The notes under the pieces are model-generated. The model was not told the DNA's origin and did not search any database. It saw nothing but the letters and a program-made list of their open reading frames with translations. A DNA stretch of 64,000 bases from Bacteroidia bacterium (GTDB lineage Bacteria > Bacteroidota > Bacteroidia > AKYH767-A > OLB10). This document shows, in pieces, positions 52,901 through 61,989 of this stretch. The position numbers and the translations under genes were made by a program. Where the stretch lies: contig JBAOIA010000011.1 in assembly GCA_037045145.1 (NCBI GenBank), forward strand, positions 124,001 through 188,000. The letters are read 5' to 3'. The stretch's first letter is position 1. The number at the start of each line of letters is the position of its first letter.

Positions 52901-55900
52901 GGGATTTTGGAAATGGTGCCACATCAACACAAACTAATCCTTGCTATACTTATACAACTGATGGAGTATATACAGTGACTTTGATAACAACCTTCTCCAC
53001 AGGCTGTAAAGACACATTAGTCATGACGAATGCTGTTACTATCTCAACACCTTCTGCCGACTTTAATGTGCCTACGCAGGCATTTTGTGCACCGGCATTA
53101 GTAAATTTCAACAATCTTTCAACTAATGCGACAACATACTATTGGGATTTTGGTGATGGCTCTAATTCTATTGCCACATCGCCATCGCATGTGTATAACG
53201 TTCCAGGTGATTATACTATTACTTTAATAGCTATTAATGGAACATGTCGTGATACAATGACGAAAGTTAACTACCTTCATGTACCGGGAACTTTCTCATA
53301 TTTTAACCTTGTGAGTCTGCAAAGTTGCGTAGGAAACTTAGTTCAGTTTACTGACAGTTCATTGAATGCACAAACATGGTTATGGAACTTTGGTGATGGT
53401 GACAGCTCTACCCTACAAAATCCAACACACTTATATTCAACAACAGGAAGTTTCACCGTTTCACTGATTACAAGTGATAACCTTGGATGTTCTTCACACT
53501 ATATATTCAGTAATCCGATAGTTGTTCATCCTGTTCCAACAGCTTCTGCAACAACTATAGATACCGTTGGTTGTAGTCCTTTAACATCAACATTTACGCA
53601 AAACTCAACAAATGCAACTTCGTATCTGTGGAACTTTGGCGACCCTGCTTCAGGTGCATCAAATACTAGCACTGCATCTACAGCAACACATACCTACACT
53701 CTAGCCGGTACTTATCAACCCTATTTTGTTGCCTACAATAATTTTGGATGTAGTGATACTTTGTGGTTGCCTAAGACAATAAATGTTAATCAAACACCGG
53801 CAGCACAATTCAGTTCTTCTGCAACCAATGGCTGTACGCCTTTGACTGTAAACTTTACAAACACATCAACTCAATTAAACTCCCCTCAATACTTATGGAA
53901 TTTTGGAAATGGTAATACAGCCATTACTTCAAATGCTACTGCACTTTATGCTGATTCAGGAAGCTTTAATGTTAGTCTTATAGTTACAAATACTGCAGGA
54001 TGTACAGGCACAGCAACTACACAAATTACAACTGTTCTTTCACCAACAGCTATTGCATCAACAACAGATACTGTTGGATGTAGTCCACATACTGTGAACT
54101 TCACAAACACATCTTTGAATGCAACAAGTTATCTATGGAATTTTGGAAATGGTGCTACCTCAACACTTGCGAATCCAAATTATACCTACCTTAATGCAGG
54201 CAACTATACTATAACATTAATTGCAACCAATGCTTCAGGCTGTAGTGATACACTTGTGTTCCCATCTCAGATAGTTGTTAACCAAACTCCACGGGCAAGG
54301 TTCAATATGAGTCCGGCTACAGGATGCTCTCCTCTCACCGTTAACTTTACAAACACTTCTGCTAATACTTCCGGTGCAACATACAACTGGAACTTGGGTA
54401 ATGGAAATACTGCATCTACGCCAAATACCTCTTCCGTATATCCTGATTCCGGAATTTTTGCAGTTACATTATTAGTAACAAATGCTAATGGCTGTTCAGA
54501 TGATTCGGTAAGAAACGTAGTTGTAAAATTATCGCCAACAGCAAGTGCATCTACAAATGATACAACAGGATGTAATCCATACACAAGTACGTTTGTAAAC
54601 AACTCAATAAACGCAACATCTTATAGCTGGAATTTTGGTGATGGAGGAACATCAACGCAAGTAAATCCTACACACACTTATCCCGGAACAGGTAATTTTA
54701 CAGTTACACTTATTGCAACAAATACAGCAGGATGTAAAGACACTTTCGTGTTTAACAATACCATTCAGGTAAATCAAACACCATTGGCATCATTTACTTC
54801 ATCAGCAATAACAGGGTGTTCGCCTTTAAATGTTAACTTCACCAATACCTCAACCGTTATATCAGGAGCTACCTATTTTTGGGATTTTGGAAATGGCAAT
54901 ACTTCAACATCTGCCAATCCATCTACAGTATTTGCTGATTCAGGTATTTATCAGGTTGTGTTGAATGTAAACAATGGAAATGGATGTACTCATACGGCTT
55001 CGCAACTAGTCACCATTAACATTTCTCCAACAGCAAATGTAATAACTGCTGACACCGCAGGTTGTACACCTCATGCTGTGAGCTTTACTAACAATTCTAC
55101 TAATGCTACAAGTTATCAGTGGAACTTTGGTAATGGAGCAACTTCAACAGCAGTAAACCCTAACTATACTTACACAACAGGTGGATTGTTCAATGTAACA
55201 TTAATTGCCAGCAATTCTGCCGGATGTCGTGATACATTTGTTTTACCCTATCAGATTAATGCAAAGCAATCTCCCAGAGCGAGATTTAATATGAGTCCGA
55301 CTCTTGGTTGTGCACCTCTGAATGTAAACTTTACCAATACAACTGCAAATATGCAAGGTGCTACTTTCAACTGGAATTTTGGCAATGGGTCTTCAGCAAC
55401 GATAGCAAACCCTTCAACAGTTTATTCAGACTCTGGCACCTATGCTGTAACATTAACAGTTACCAATAGCAACGGTTGTTTTGATGACTCGACACGAACA
55501 GTTCGTTCTAATCTTTCACCAACAGCAATAGCTGCTACAACAGATACTGCAGGGTGTGCTCCTTATACCAGTACATTTACAAACAATTCTCTTAATGCTA
55601 CCTCATATCAATGGAGTTTTGGTGATGGCAGTACCTCTACGATTGCAACACCAACACATACCTATAACACATCTGGAAATTATACTGTAACATTGGTTGC
55701 TACCAATGCATCAGGTTGTAGAGATACATTGGTGTTTCCATATACTATTAAGGTAAACAACAAACCGGTAGCTGCATTTACACCTGCGTCTGCATCAGGA
55801 TGTGTTCCATATACTGTGACCTTTAACGATATATCTACACAGGTATCAGGAGTTACTTACTTATGGAACTTCGGCAATGGCGATACTGCAACCACCAAGA

Positions 55901-58900
55901 ATCCAACATACACATTTACTAATACTGGAACATTCACTGTCAGTATGATTGTTACCAATGCAACGGGTTGTATGGATAGCACTTCGCATACGGTAAATGT
56001 AAACGGCCTTCCTGTTGCTATGGCTTCAACAAATGACACCACAGGTTGCACACCACAGGCAGTAAGTTTTACAAATTCATCTTCTAATGCAACTTCTTAT
56101 ATATGGAACTTTGGAAATGGCTTGACATCAACCACTCCAAATCCAACACATACTTATACAACAGGTGGATTATATACTGTAACATTAATAGCAATTACTT
56201 CTAATGGTTGCCGTGATACATTTACGCTTCCTTATCAAATAAACATAAAGCAATCGCCTTTGGCTGGTTTCAGCCAATCTGCTACAACCGGTTGTTCACC
56301 CTTGGCAGTGACTTTCACAAATACTTCTTCAAATATATCAGGAACTGTATGGAACTGGAACTTTGGAAACGGGTCAACATCGTCCTTACAAAACCCAACT
56401 ACATTTTATCCTGATAGTGGTACTTATCAAATAACACTTTGGGCAATGAACAGCAATGGTTGTATGGATGATACCGTGAGAACCGTCAGAGTAAATCAAA
56501 CACCAACAGCGATTGCAGCTACAAATGATACCATTGGTTGCACACCTTACAATGTAAACTTTAGCAACAACTCATTGAATGCAGCTAGCTATAACTGGAA
56601 TTTTGGTGATGGAATAAGTTCAACAACAGCAGTTCCAAACCACACCTATACCAATGCAGGAACATATACCGTTACACTCATAGCTACATCAAGTGCCGGT
56701 TGTAAGGACACTTTAATTTTACCTAATAATATTACGGTAAATCAAACTCCGGTTGCTTCATTTACAAAATCTGCATCATCAGGCTGTTCGCCATTAACGG
56801 TAAACTTAAACAACACTTCAACACAAACTAACAATGCTTCTTACCTATGGAACTTTGGTAACGGAACTACTTCTACACAAACCAATCCAAGTGTACAATA
56901 CACAGATTCCGGAAATTATACAGTAACATTAATTACAACTAATTCCAGCGGATGTTCGGACAGTACAACACAGCAAATACATGTTGACTTGTCGCCTACT
57001 GCAATTGCAGCGACAACAGATACATTAGGTTGTAGTCCACATATTGCAGTATTTACCAATAATTCCATCAATGCAGGTTCATATATCTGGAACTTTGGTG
57101 ATGGTTCTACTTCTACAGTAACAAATCCAACACACACTTATGCAAATGCCGGAAATTATACTGTATCATTAATTGTAAGTAATGCAGCGGGTTGTAAAGA
57201 CACCTTGTTGTTACCACAAACAATACAGGTTAACCAAACACCGGTGACGGCATTTACGCCATCAATAACTTCAGGATGCTCGCCATTGTCTGTTAACTTC
57301 AGCAATCAATCTTCTGACACTATCAATGCAAACTTTGCTTGGAATTTTGGAAATGGAACTTCCTCAAATGCAACAAATCCAACAAATGTATTTGCAAGCT
57401 CAGGAACATTTGCTGTAACACTTACTGTAACCAATGCAAATGGATGCCAGGATACTGCAACACATAATATTCAGGTGATGCAAACACCAACAGCGAATGC
57501 ATTCACAAATGATACAACAGGTTGCTCACCATTTACTGCAAACTTTACATCACTTTCTGCAAACAGCGACTCTGTGGTGTGGTATTTTGGTAACGGAACA
57601 ACAGCTTCCGGAAATAATGTTCAGGCAACTTATTTGCAGCCCGGAGTTTATCAACCTTACCTAATTGCTTATAATTCTACAGGATGTACAGATACTTTCT
57701 ATCTTCCAAAAACAATTCGTGTTAAACTTTCACCTGTTGCAAATTTTGCTGCAGACCAAACTGCATCATGTTCAGGAACCAACTTTACTTTCAGTAATCT
57801 GTCTTCCGATACATTGTCACCGGTTTATCAATGGACAATTGGTGGTTTCAGTACAAACAATCCATCATTCTCCATACCATTGTTGACACCCGGATTCTAT
57901 ACTGTGGCTTTGTCAGTTACTAATAGTAATGGATGTGCTGATTCAATTGTAAAAGCAAATTACATTCAGGTATTTGACACTTTACCTCCACCACAAGATC
58001 CTATTTATAGTGTAAGTGTTTTGTCTGATACGCAAGTAGAAATTAAATGGGCTAACAGTGCTGCTTTAGATTTGGGCTCTTATAAATTGTGGCGATTGGA
58101 TCCTTCAAGTGGAAATTATGTGAATGTATATACAGACAATAATCCAAGTAACTCTACAATGAATCCGGAGTCGAAATATACTGAGAATGGATTAAATACA
58201 TTGAGCAACACCTATACCTACAAGCTTCAGACGCTTGACAGGTGCTCGTTTGCACTTCCATTAAATGTATTGAAAGCTCATACTACAATTAACGTAAGTG
58301 CAAATAAGAACAGTAATGGTATCAATGTTACATGGACGCCCTATCAAGGTTGCCCGGTATCGCAATATGAAATCAGCAGAACTGAAATGAGTAATGGCAG
58401 CAGTGCAGTCATAGCTACTGTTCCTGGATCAACACTGTTTTACTTTGATTCAACTATGATTTGTCCTGATGACTACAGTTATAGAATAAAAGCTTACGAT
58501 CTCTGTGGAACAACTTACACATCATATAGTGATACAGCAGCAGCAAAACCAGATTACAATTTACAGGAGCAACAAGCTATCATCGTTCGTTCCACAGTTG
58601 TTAACAACAACTTTGTGCTTACTGAATGGTCTGAACCAAGATTACATCCTGAAAGAGTAATGGAATATAACATTTATCGCAGCACAGATACGACAGGAAA
58701 TTTCTATTCACTACTGGCAACAGTTTCAGCAAATGTTACAAGCTATGAAGACCTTGCAGTAAATGTTAATGAACAAAACTATTACTACAAGATTGAAGTA
58801 ATCAGTGATTGTAACATGGCAGGTCAATTAAGCAGCAACAGTTCTTCAATATTGTTACAATCGAAATGGGAATATGCAAACAGCAGATTGTGGTGGACTA

Positions 58901-59025
58901 AATATGATAAATGGGATACAGGAGTTGAACGATATGAAATAGAAAAATATAACTGGGGCACCGGCCAATGGGAAAAAGTTAAAACAGTTCCCGGCAATGC
59001 TACAGAAACAGAAGTCGATGAGTAA
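49936..59025 (+). CDS. Giant PKD-repeat surface protein, no C-terminal sorting domain
   Basis: 3029 residues from the ATG at 49936, which begins a signal peptide (WKLCFAITLLLGTFNVKAQ); a TTG 24 bases upstream is an alternative. About 32 PKD-like domains of 80-90 residues follow, each with a Y.WNFGDG-type strand and a Cys near each end (GCxP and GCxD). Domains 1-15 vary in length. Domains 16-32 start at 53797 and repeat every 246 bp exactly. Three fibronectin-III-like domains make up the last 350 residues. The protein then stops in the middle of a fibronectin-like domain (WEKVKTVPGNATETEVDE), where homologues of this class go on to a gliding-motility type B sorting domain. It is likely an adhesin, but export to the surface by T9SS is in doubt. 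Confidence 0.92.
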   Translation: MNRYFTTGRNITWKLCFAITLLLGTFNVKAQIPTASFAADSTEGCVPLTVHFSNTSTLATSYFWDFGNGNTSTLPNPQTVYLAPGNYTVKLIAYNSTSGKSDTLIIPNYIDVVSFPTANFTSNVTSGCSPLSVSFNNTSSNFTSCIWDFGDGFSSTQTNPTHIYSIPGTYTVKLVAYSSYGCSNVKTQTNYITVYGQPTAQLTANPSSTCDANQVIQFNSASAGVVSYLWNFGQPSSGGANSSTLQDPTHTYGTQGSFNVSLIVTDANGCSDTVVANNMISIGTALTPTFTWTNGAGCKPLTTNFTAPSITGATSYAWNFGDPSSGAQNTSTAANPSHTYANSGTYSVSLFVTTSSGCNGGVTLNNIIVVDQPPVASFTSNPTTGCKPLAVQFNNTSTGAATYLWEFGDGTTSTLASPSKTYTTAGTFNVTLHAFSTNGCETIIVKNNYIVVNQAVANYTYNPGSGCAPLNVSFNPTGTTGIVAFEWNFGDPASGVLNTSTASNPTHLYNNIGTYSTKLIVTSSAGCKDTLIKNFVKVRDASVLYTVPDTIKGCQPYPVSFSNPLLGATVFHWDFGVPWLTNDTSNVANPTFTFDSVGIYTITLNSFMPGNNGSGCSQFFNPVAIVQVFPMLISPITYIQATPCAPYLIHFSDTTMDVVSWDWDFGDGSPHATTQFPSHTYAQPGTYTVVLNIVLQSGCMTSLSTTITLGYPNPITVNKKAGCHDDPFTFGLTGGPWTNIQWNFGDGVGTSTSANPTYTYNQAGTFIVSVNVTSSDGCVNTYTDSITTTNPQPSFVINGPTSSCTNQFVFFTNTSTGATSYWWDFGDPTSSTGFSSLENPSRNFTTPKAYTISLTATNGACSRTVTYPALIRINRAAPNFSFTQSSQCFPITVTLTDLTGPTPAIKWGWNFYNGSTDSTQNPVYTFYAPPTSDTISLWVRDTNGCSATKRLKGIKYKQAKFTMSATGGCNPTTICFTDASDTTVVSRKWDFGNGATSTQTNPCYTYTTDGVYTVTLITTFSTGCKDTLVMTNAVTISTPSADFNVPTQAFCAPALVNFNNLSTNATTYYWDFGDGSNSIATSPSHVYNVPGDYTITLIAINGTCRDTMTKVNYLHVPGTFSYFNLVSLQSCVGNLVQFTDSSLNAQTWLWNFGDGDSSTLQNPTHLYSTTGSFTVSLITSDNLGCSSHYIFSNPIVVHPVPTASATTIDTVGCSPLTSTFTQNSTNATSYLWNFGDPASGASNTSTASTATHTYTLAGTYQPYFVAYNNFGCSDTLWLPKTINVNQTPAAQFSSSATNGCTPLTVNFTNTSTQLNSPQYLWNFGNGNTAITSNATALYADSGSFNVSLIVTNTAGCTGTATTQITTVLSPTAIASTTDTVGCSPHTVNFTNTSLNATSYLWNFGNGATSTLANPNYTYLNAGNYTITLIATNASGCSDTLVFPSQIVVNQTPRARFNMSPATGCSPLTVNFTNTSANTSGATYNWNLGNGNTASTPNTSSVYPDSGIFAVTLLVTNANGCSDDSVRNVVVKLSPTASASTNDTTGCNPYTSTFVNNSINATSYSWNFGDGGTSTQVNPTHTYPGTGNFTVTLIATNTAGCKDTFVFNNTIQVNQTPLASFTSSAITGCSPLNVNFTNTSTVISGATYFWDFGNGNTSTSANPSTVFADSGIYQVVLNVNNGNGCTHTASQLVTINISPTANVITADTAGCTPHAVSFTNNSTNATSYQWNFGNGATSTAVNPNYTYTTGGLFNVTLIASNSAGCRDTFVLPYQINAKQSPRARFNMSPTLGCAPLNVNFTNTTANMQGATFNWNFGNGSSATIANPSTVYSDSGTYAVTLTVTNSNGCFDDSTRTVRSNLSPTAIAATTDTAGCAPYTSTFTNNSLNATSYQWSFGDGSTSTIATPTHTYNTSGNYTVTLVATNASGCRDTLVFPYTIKVNNKPVAAFTPASASGCVPYTVTFNDISTQVSGVTYLWNFGNGDTATTKNPTYTFTNTGTFTVSMIVTNATGCMDSTSHTVNVNGLPVAMASTNDTTGCTPQAVSFTNSSSNATSYIWNFGNGLTSTTPNPTHTYTTGGLYTVTLIAITSNGCRDTFTLPYQINIKQSPLAGFSQSATTGCSPLAVTFTNTSSNISGTVWNWNFGNGSTSSLQNPTTFYPDSGTYQITLWAMNSNGCMDDTVRTVRVNQTPTAIAATNDTIGCTPYNVNFSNNSLNAASYNWNFGDGISSTTAVPNHTYTNAGTYTVTLIATSSAGCKDTLILPNNITVNQTPVASFTKSASSGCSPLTVNLNNTSTQTNNASYLWNFGNGTTSTQTNPSVQYTDSGNYTVTLITTNSSGCSDSTTQQIHVDLSPTAIAATTDTLGCSPHIAVFTNNSINAGSYIWNFGDGSTSTVTNPTHTYANAGNYTVSLIVSNAAGCKDTLLLPQTIQVNQTPVTAFTPSITSGCSPLSVNFSNQSSDTINANFAWNFGNGTSSNATNPTNVFASSGTFAVTLTVTNANGCQDTATHNIQVMQTPTANAFTNDTTGCSPFTANFTSLSANSDSVVWYFGNGTTASGNNVQATYLQPGVYQPYLIAYNSTGCTDTFYLPKTIRVKLSPVANFAADQTASCSGTNFTFSNLSSDTLSPVYQWTIGGFSTNNPSFSIPLLTPGFYTVALSVTNSNGCADSIVKANYIQVFDTLPPPQDPIYSVSVLSDTQVEIKWANSAALDLGSYKLWRLDPSSGNYVNVYTDNNPSNSTMNPESKYTENGLNTLSNTYTYKLQTLDRCSFALPLNVLKAHTTINVSANKNSNGINVTWTPYQGCPVSQYEISRTEMSNGSSAVIATVPGSTLFYFDSTMICPDDYSYRIKAYDLCGTTYTSYSDTAAAKPDYNLQEQQAIIVRSTVVNNNFVLTEWSEPRLHPERVMEYNIYRSTDTTGNFYSLLATVSANVTSYEDLAVNVNEQNYYYKIEVISDCNMAGQLSSNSSSILLQSKWEYANSRLWWTKYDKWDTGVERYEIEKYNWGTGQWEKVKTVPGNATETEVDE
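53797..57978 (+). repeat. Array of 17 PKD-domain units with an exact 246-bp period
   Basis: Unit starts (codon for the leading Pro) are at 53797, 54043, 54289, 54535, 54781, 55027, 55273, 55519, 55765, 56011, 56257, 56503, 56749, 56995, 57241, 57487 and 57733. All 16 intervals are 246 bp (82 codons). Two unit types alternate: A (PTAxAxTxDTxGCxP) and B (PxAxFxxSxxxGCSPL). A four-unit order of 984 bp is also visible, e.g. PRARFNMSP at 54289 and again at 55273. Confidence 0.9.
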
Positions 59026-59053
59026 TTAAATTATTCATTGTGTATGTCCCCCC

Positions 59054-59080
59054 GAAACCCGACTCGAGAAGTCGGGTTTC
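59054..59080 (+). terminator. Intrinsic terminator of the PKD giant gene
   Basis: GAAACCCGAC (59054-59063) pairs perfectly with GTCGGGTTTC (59071-59080) around a 7-nt loop, followed by TTTATTTA. It lies 28 bp after the stop codon, so the gene end is a real transcript end. Confidence 0.93.
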
Positions 59081-59177
59081 TTTATTTACGTTACTCAGAA
59101 AATTTTGATGATTAAAATAATTTTCAACCAGCCTCAACAATTAACATTGAGTGACTTACTAAACTAACAGAAAAAAA

Positions 59178-61109
59178 TTATTTAAGAGATTTAATACCGG
59201 GATGTGATGCAGTAACCAGCTGTCTAACCGTTTTCATTATTGATTGTGTATCAAAATGACATTCTGCATATAATTCAGCTTGCTCACCATGTTCAATAAA
59301 TTGATCGGGGATACCCAGCCTTACTATTTCTGCAGCATAGCCGTTATCAATCATAAATTCTGCAACTGCGCTTCCCATTCCTCCTTGCAGGCATCCATCT
59401 TCAACTGTAATAATCTTTTTAAAATTAGCAAAGACTTCGTGAAGCAACATTTGATCAAGCGGTTTCACAAATCGCAAATCATAATGTGCTGGATAAATAT
59501 TTTCTTTAGCAAGTTCATCACATGCTGCTACTGCAAAATTGCCCGGATGTCCGAAAGTTAAAATAACAACATCTTCGCCTCCTCTCAATTTGCGACCTGT
59601 TCCAACAGGGATTGCGTTAAATGGTGTACGCCATTCTGTCAATACTCCATTTCCTCTTGGATAACGAATACAAAAAGGACCTAAGTTATCATGTTGAGCA
59701 GTGTACATCAAGTTACGCAACTCTTCTTCATTCATTGGAGCACTTACAATCATATTGGGAATGCATCGCATAAAGGCAATATCAAATGCGCCATGATGTG
59801 TGGGTCCGTCAGCTCCTGCAAGCCCACCTCTGTCGAGACAAAAGACCACATTTAATTTTTGAAGTGCAACATCATGCACCACCTGATCGTAGGCACGTTG
59901 CATAAATGAAGAATAAATATTACAAAAAGGTATGAGCCCTTGCGTAGCCATGCCTGCACTAAATGTTACAGCATGTTGTTCTGCAATACCTACATCAAAT
60001 GCTCTATCCGGCATTGCTTTCATCATAATATTTAAAGAACAACCTGAAGGCATTGCAGGTGTTACGCCAACAATTTTTGAATTTTTTTCTGCAAGCTCCA
60101 CGATAGTATGACCAAACACATCCTGATATTTTGGAGGTTGAGGGGTATTGTTTTGCGGCTTAAAAATTTCACCTGTTATTTTATCAAACAAACCAGGTGC
60201 ATGCCATTTGGTTTGATCTTGTTCGGCTAGTTTAAATCCTTTTCCTTTTACAGTAAGACAATGTAAAATTTTTGGTCCGGGAATATTTTTTAAATCTTCA
60301 AGTACTTTGGTCAGATGGTTCACATCATGGCCATCAATAGGGCCAAAATATCGAAAGCGAAGTGATTCGAATAAGTTACTTTGTTTGAGCACAGCCGATT
60401 TCATAGCATTCTCTATTTTTTGTGCTATTGCCTGTGCATTGGGGCCAAACTTACTAATGACACCTAATGCTTTCCAGATTTCGTCTTTTACTTTATTATA
60501 AGTTGGTGATGTAGTAATGTCAGTAAGGTATTCTTTTAATGCACCAACATTAGGGTCAATACTCATGCAATTGTCGTTAAGTACAACAAGAAGATTACTG
60601 TTTTCTACGCCACCATGATTAAGTGCTTCGAATGCCATTCCTGCTGTCATGGCACCATCGCCAATTATAGCAATATGCTGCCGGCTTTTATCCTCTTTTA
60701 ATCGGCTTGCAACACTCATTCCCAGTGCTGCAGAAATTGAAGTTGAACTATGACCTACTCCAAAAGTATCGTAAATACTTTCGCTCCGTTTGGGAAAACC
60801 GCTAATGCCTTTATAAATCCTATTGGTATGAAAAATATCGCGTCTGCCTGTTAAAATTTTATGACCATAAGCCTGATGGCCAACATCCCAAATCAACTGA
60901 TCGTTGGGTGTATTAAAAACATAATGTAGTGCCACTGTTAATTCTACAACACCGAGGCTAGCCCCAAAGTGTCCTCCGTTAACAGAAACAATATCAATTA
61001 TAAATTGTCGTAGTTCCTTACAAACCTGTTCGAGCTGCTCCGGTTTAATTTTCTTTAAATCGTCAGGTGTGTTAATTCTACTAAGAAGCTCTCCTGCTTT
61101 AATTTCCAT
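59178..61109 (-). CDS. dxs: 1-deoxy-D-xylulose-5-phosphate synthase
   Basis: 643 residues from the ATG at 61107-61109 (MEIKAGELLSRINTPDDLKK). An ATG 15 bases upstream lies almost on top of the predicted -7 box, so I chose the inner one. It joins pyruvate and glyceraldehyde-3-P with thiamine diphosphate, the first step of the MEP isoprenoid pathway. Motifs: VGHQAYGHKILTGRR (substrate loop), GDGAMTAGMAFEALNHGG (ThDP-binding), DRGGLAGADGPTHHG and the C-terminal transketolase domain with VEDGCLQGGMGSAVAEFM. Length is normal. Isoprenoids made this way include the menaquinone side chain used by the act-cox chain. Confidence 0.97.
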   Translation of the reverse strand: MEIKAGELLSRINTPDDLKKIKPEQLEQVCKELRQFIIDIVSVNGGHFGASLGVVELTVALHYVFNTPNDQLIWDVGHQAYGHKILTGRRDIFHTNRIYKGISGFPKRSESIYDTFGVGHSSTSISAALGMSVASRLKEDKSRQHIAIIGDGAMTAGMAFEALNHGGVENSNLLVVLNDNCMSIDPNVGALKEYLTDITTSPTYNKVKDEIWKALGVISKFGPNAQAIAQKIENAMKSAVLKQSNLFESLRFRYFGPIDGHDVNHLTKVLEDLKNIPGPKILHCLTVKGKGFKLAEQDQTKWHAPGLFDKITGEIFKPQNNTPQPPKYQDVFGHTIVELAEKNSKIVGVTPAMPSGCSLNIMMKAMPDRAFDVGIAEQHAVTFSAGMATQGLIPFCNIYSSFMQRAYDQVVHDVALQKLNVVFCLDRGGLAGADGPTHHGAFDIAFMRCIPNMIVSAPMNEEELRNLMYTAQHDNLGPFCIRYPRGNGVLTEWRTPFNAIPVGTGRKLRGGEDVVILTFGHPGNFAVAACDELAKENIYPAHYDLRFVKPLDQMLLHEVFANFKKIITVEDGCLQGGMGSAVAEFMIDNGYAAEIVRLGIPDQFIEHGEQAELYAECHFDTQSIMKTVRQLVTASHPGIKSLK

Positions 61110-61125
61110 ACAGCAAATAGTCATG

Positions 61126-61152
61126 CAAACTTACAAATAATGAATGGAACAA
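61126..61152 (-). promoter_or_regulatory. Probable dxs promoter
   Basis: On the minus strand TTG (61150-61152) and TAAGTTTG (61126-61133) are 16 bp apart, one short of the usual 17-23 bp but otherwise matching TTG-N-TAnnTTTG. Transcription would start near 61119, which supports the dxs start at 61109. Confidence 0.45.
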
Positions 61153-61242
61153 CCTCAATTACCAATGAAAACAGCTTATTATTTGGTAAAAGGTTGATAA
61201 ATACCCCTCAAAAGAAGGTTTTTCCTTGACAGACAGTTCAGA

Positions 61243-61989
61243 TTAATCAAACCAATTTACTATTTCGTTCAGCGTTAATCTCTCCTTTGAAACATTATCT
61301 AAATCCCTAATTATTTGGCCTGATGCCATTTGAATAACTCTATTTCCATAATCAAGCACTTGTTTGGTCTGATGTGTAACCATTAACACAGAAACCTGCA
61401 TTTGATTTAAAATCCGTGTGGTTAATTTCATAATCAGTTCTGCACTTTTAGGATCTAGGGCTGCCGTGGGTTCATCCATCAGCAGCAATTTAAAGTCATC
61501 CATAGTTGACATCAATACTGTTAATGCCTGACGTTGTCCTCCGGAAAGTGCTCCCATCTTACGATTTAACCGGTCTTCGAGACCAAGGTTAAGCCATGAA
61601 ACTCTTTCTCTGATGGAGTCAATAAATTTTCTGTCAATACCTAATTTCAGATTCTTTGATTGAGTTCGCAAAGTTGCCAGCCGGAAGTTTTCAATAATAG
61701 TAAGATCCGAGGCAGTACCTGATTGTGGGTTTTGAAATACTCTGGCAATAAAACGACTTCGTTCATGTTCTTTAAGTGCAGAAATATCGTTACCATCAAC
61801 ATAAATACTACCTTCATCAAACAATAAAGTTCCTGCAATAATATTCAGCAATGTAGATTTTCCTGAGCCATTGGCACCAACAACAATCACAAATTCCTTT
61901 TCTTTAATTTGCAGAGATGTAGGTTGCAAAGCAATGACAGGCTTTTCACCATCAAAAAACTTTTTGCTTATTTGTGAAATTTCGATCAT
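61243..61989 (-). CDS. ABC transporter ATP-binding protein (TrpZ-like)
   Basis: 248 residues, a full ABC ATPase. Walker A is GANGSGKST, the signature is LSGGQRQAL and Walker B is LLLMDEPTAAL. The D-loop and switch His (MVTHQTKQVLDYG) are present. It overlaps the permease gene by four bases and is the last gene of a three-gene transporter operon. In the related TrpXYZ systems this subunit powers import of tryptophan or similar compounds. Confidence 0.92.
   Translation of the reverse strand: MIEISQISKKFFDGEKPVIALQPTSLQIKEKEFVIVVGANGSGKSTLLNIIAGTLLFDEGSIYVDGNDISALKEHERSRFIARVFQNPQSGTASDLTIIENFRLATLRTQSKNLKLGIDRKFIDSIRERVSWLNLGLEDRLNRKMGALSGGQRQALTVLMSTMDDFKLLLMDEPTAALDPKSAELIMKLTTRILNQMQVSVLMVTHQTKQVLDYGNRVIQMASGQIIRDLDNVSKERLTLNEIVNWFD

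Noticed and set aside
49936..59025. The short, regular repeats suggested a CRISPR array or minisatellite.
   Set aside because: The whole region is one open frame, the units are 246 bp and coding, and the repeats are protein domains with diverged DNA.
61215..61227. Small hairpin AAGG-ttttt-CCTT after the ABC transporter operon.
   Set aside because: A four-base stem is too weak to call a terminator.
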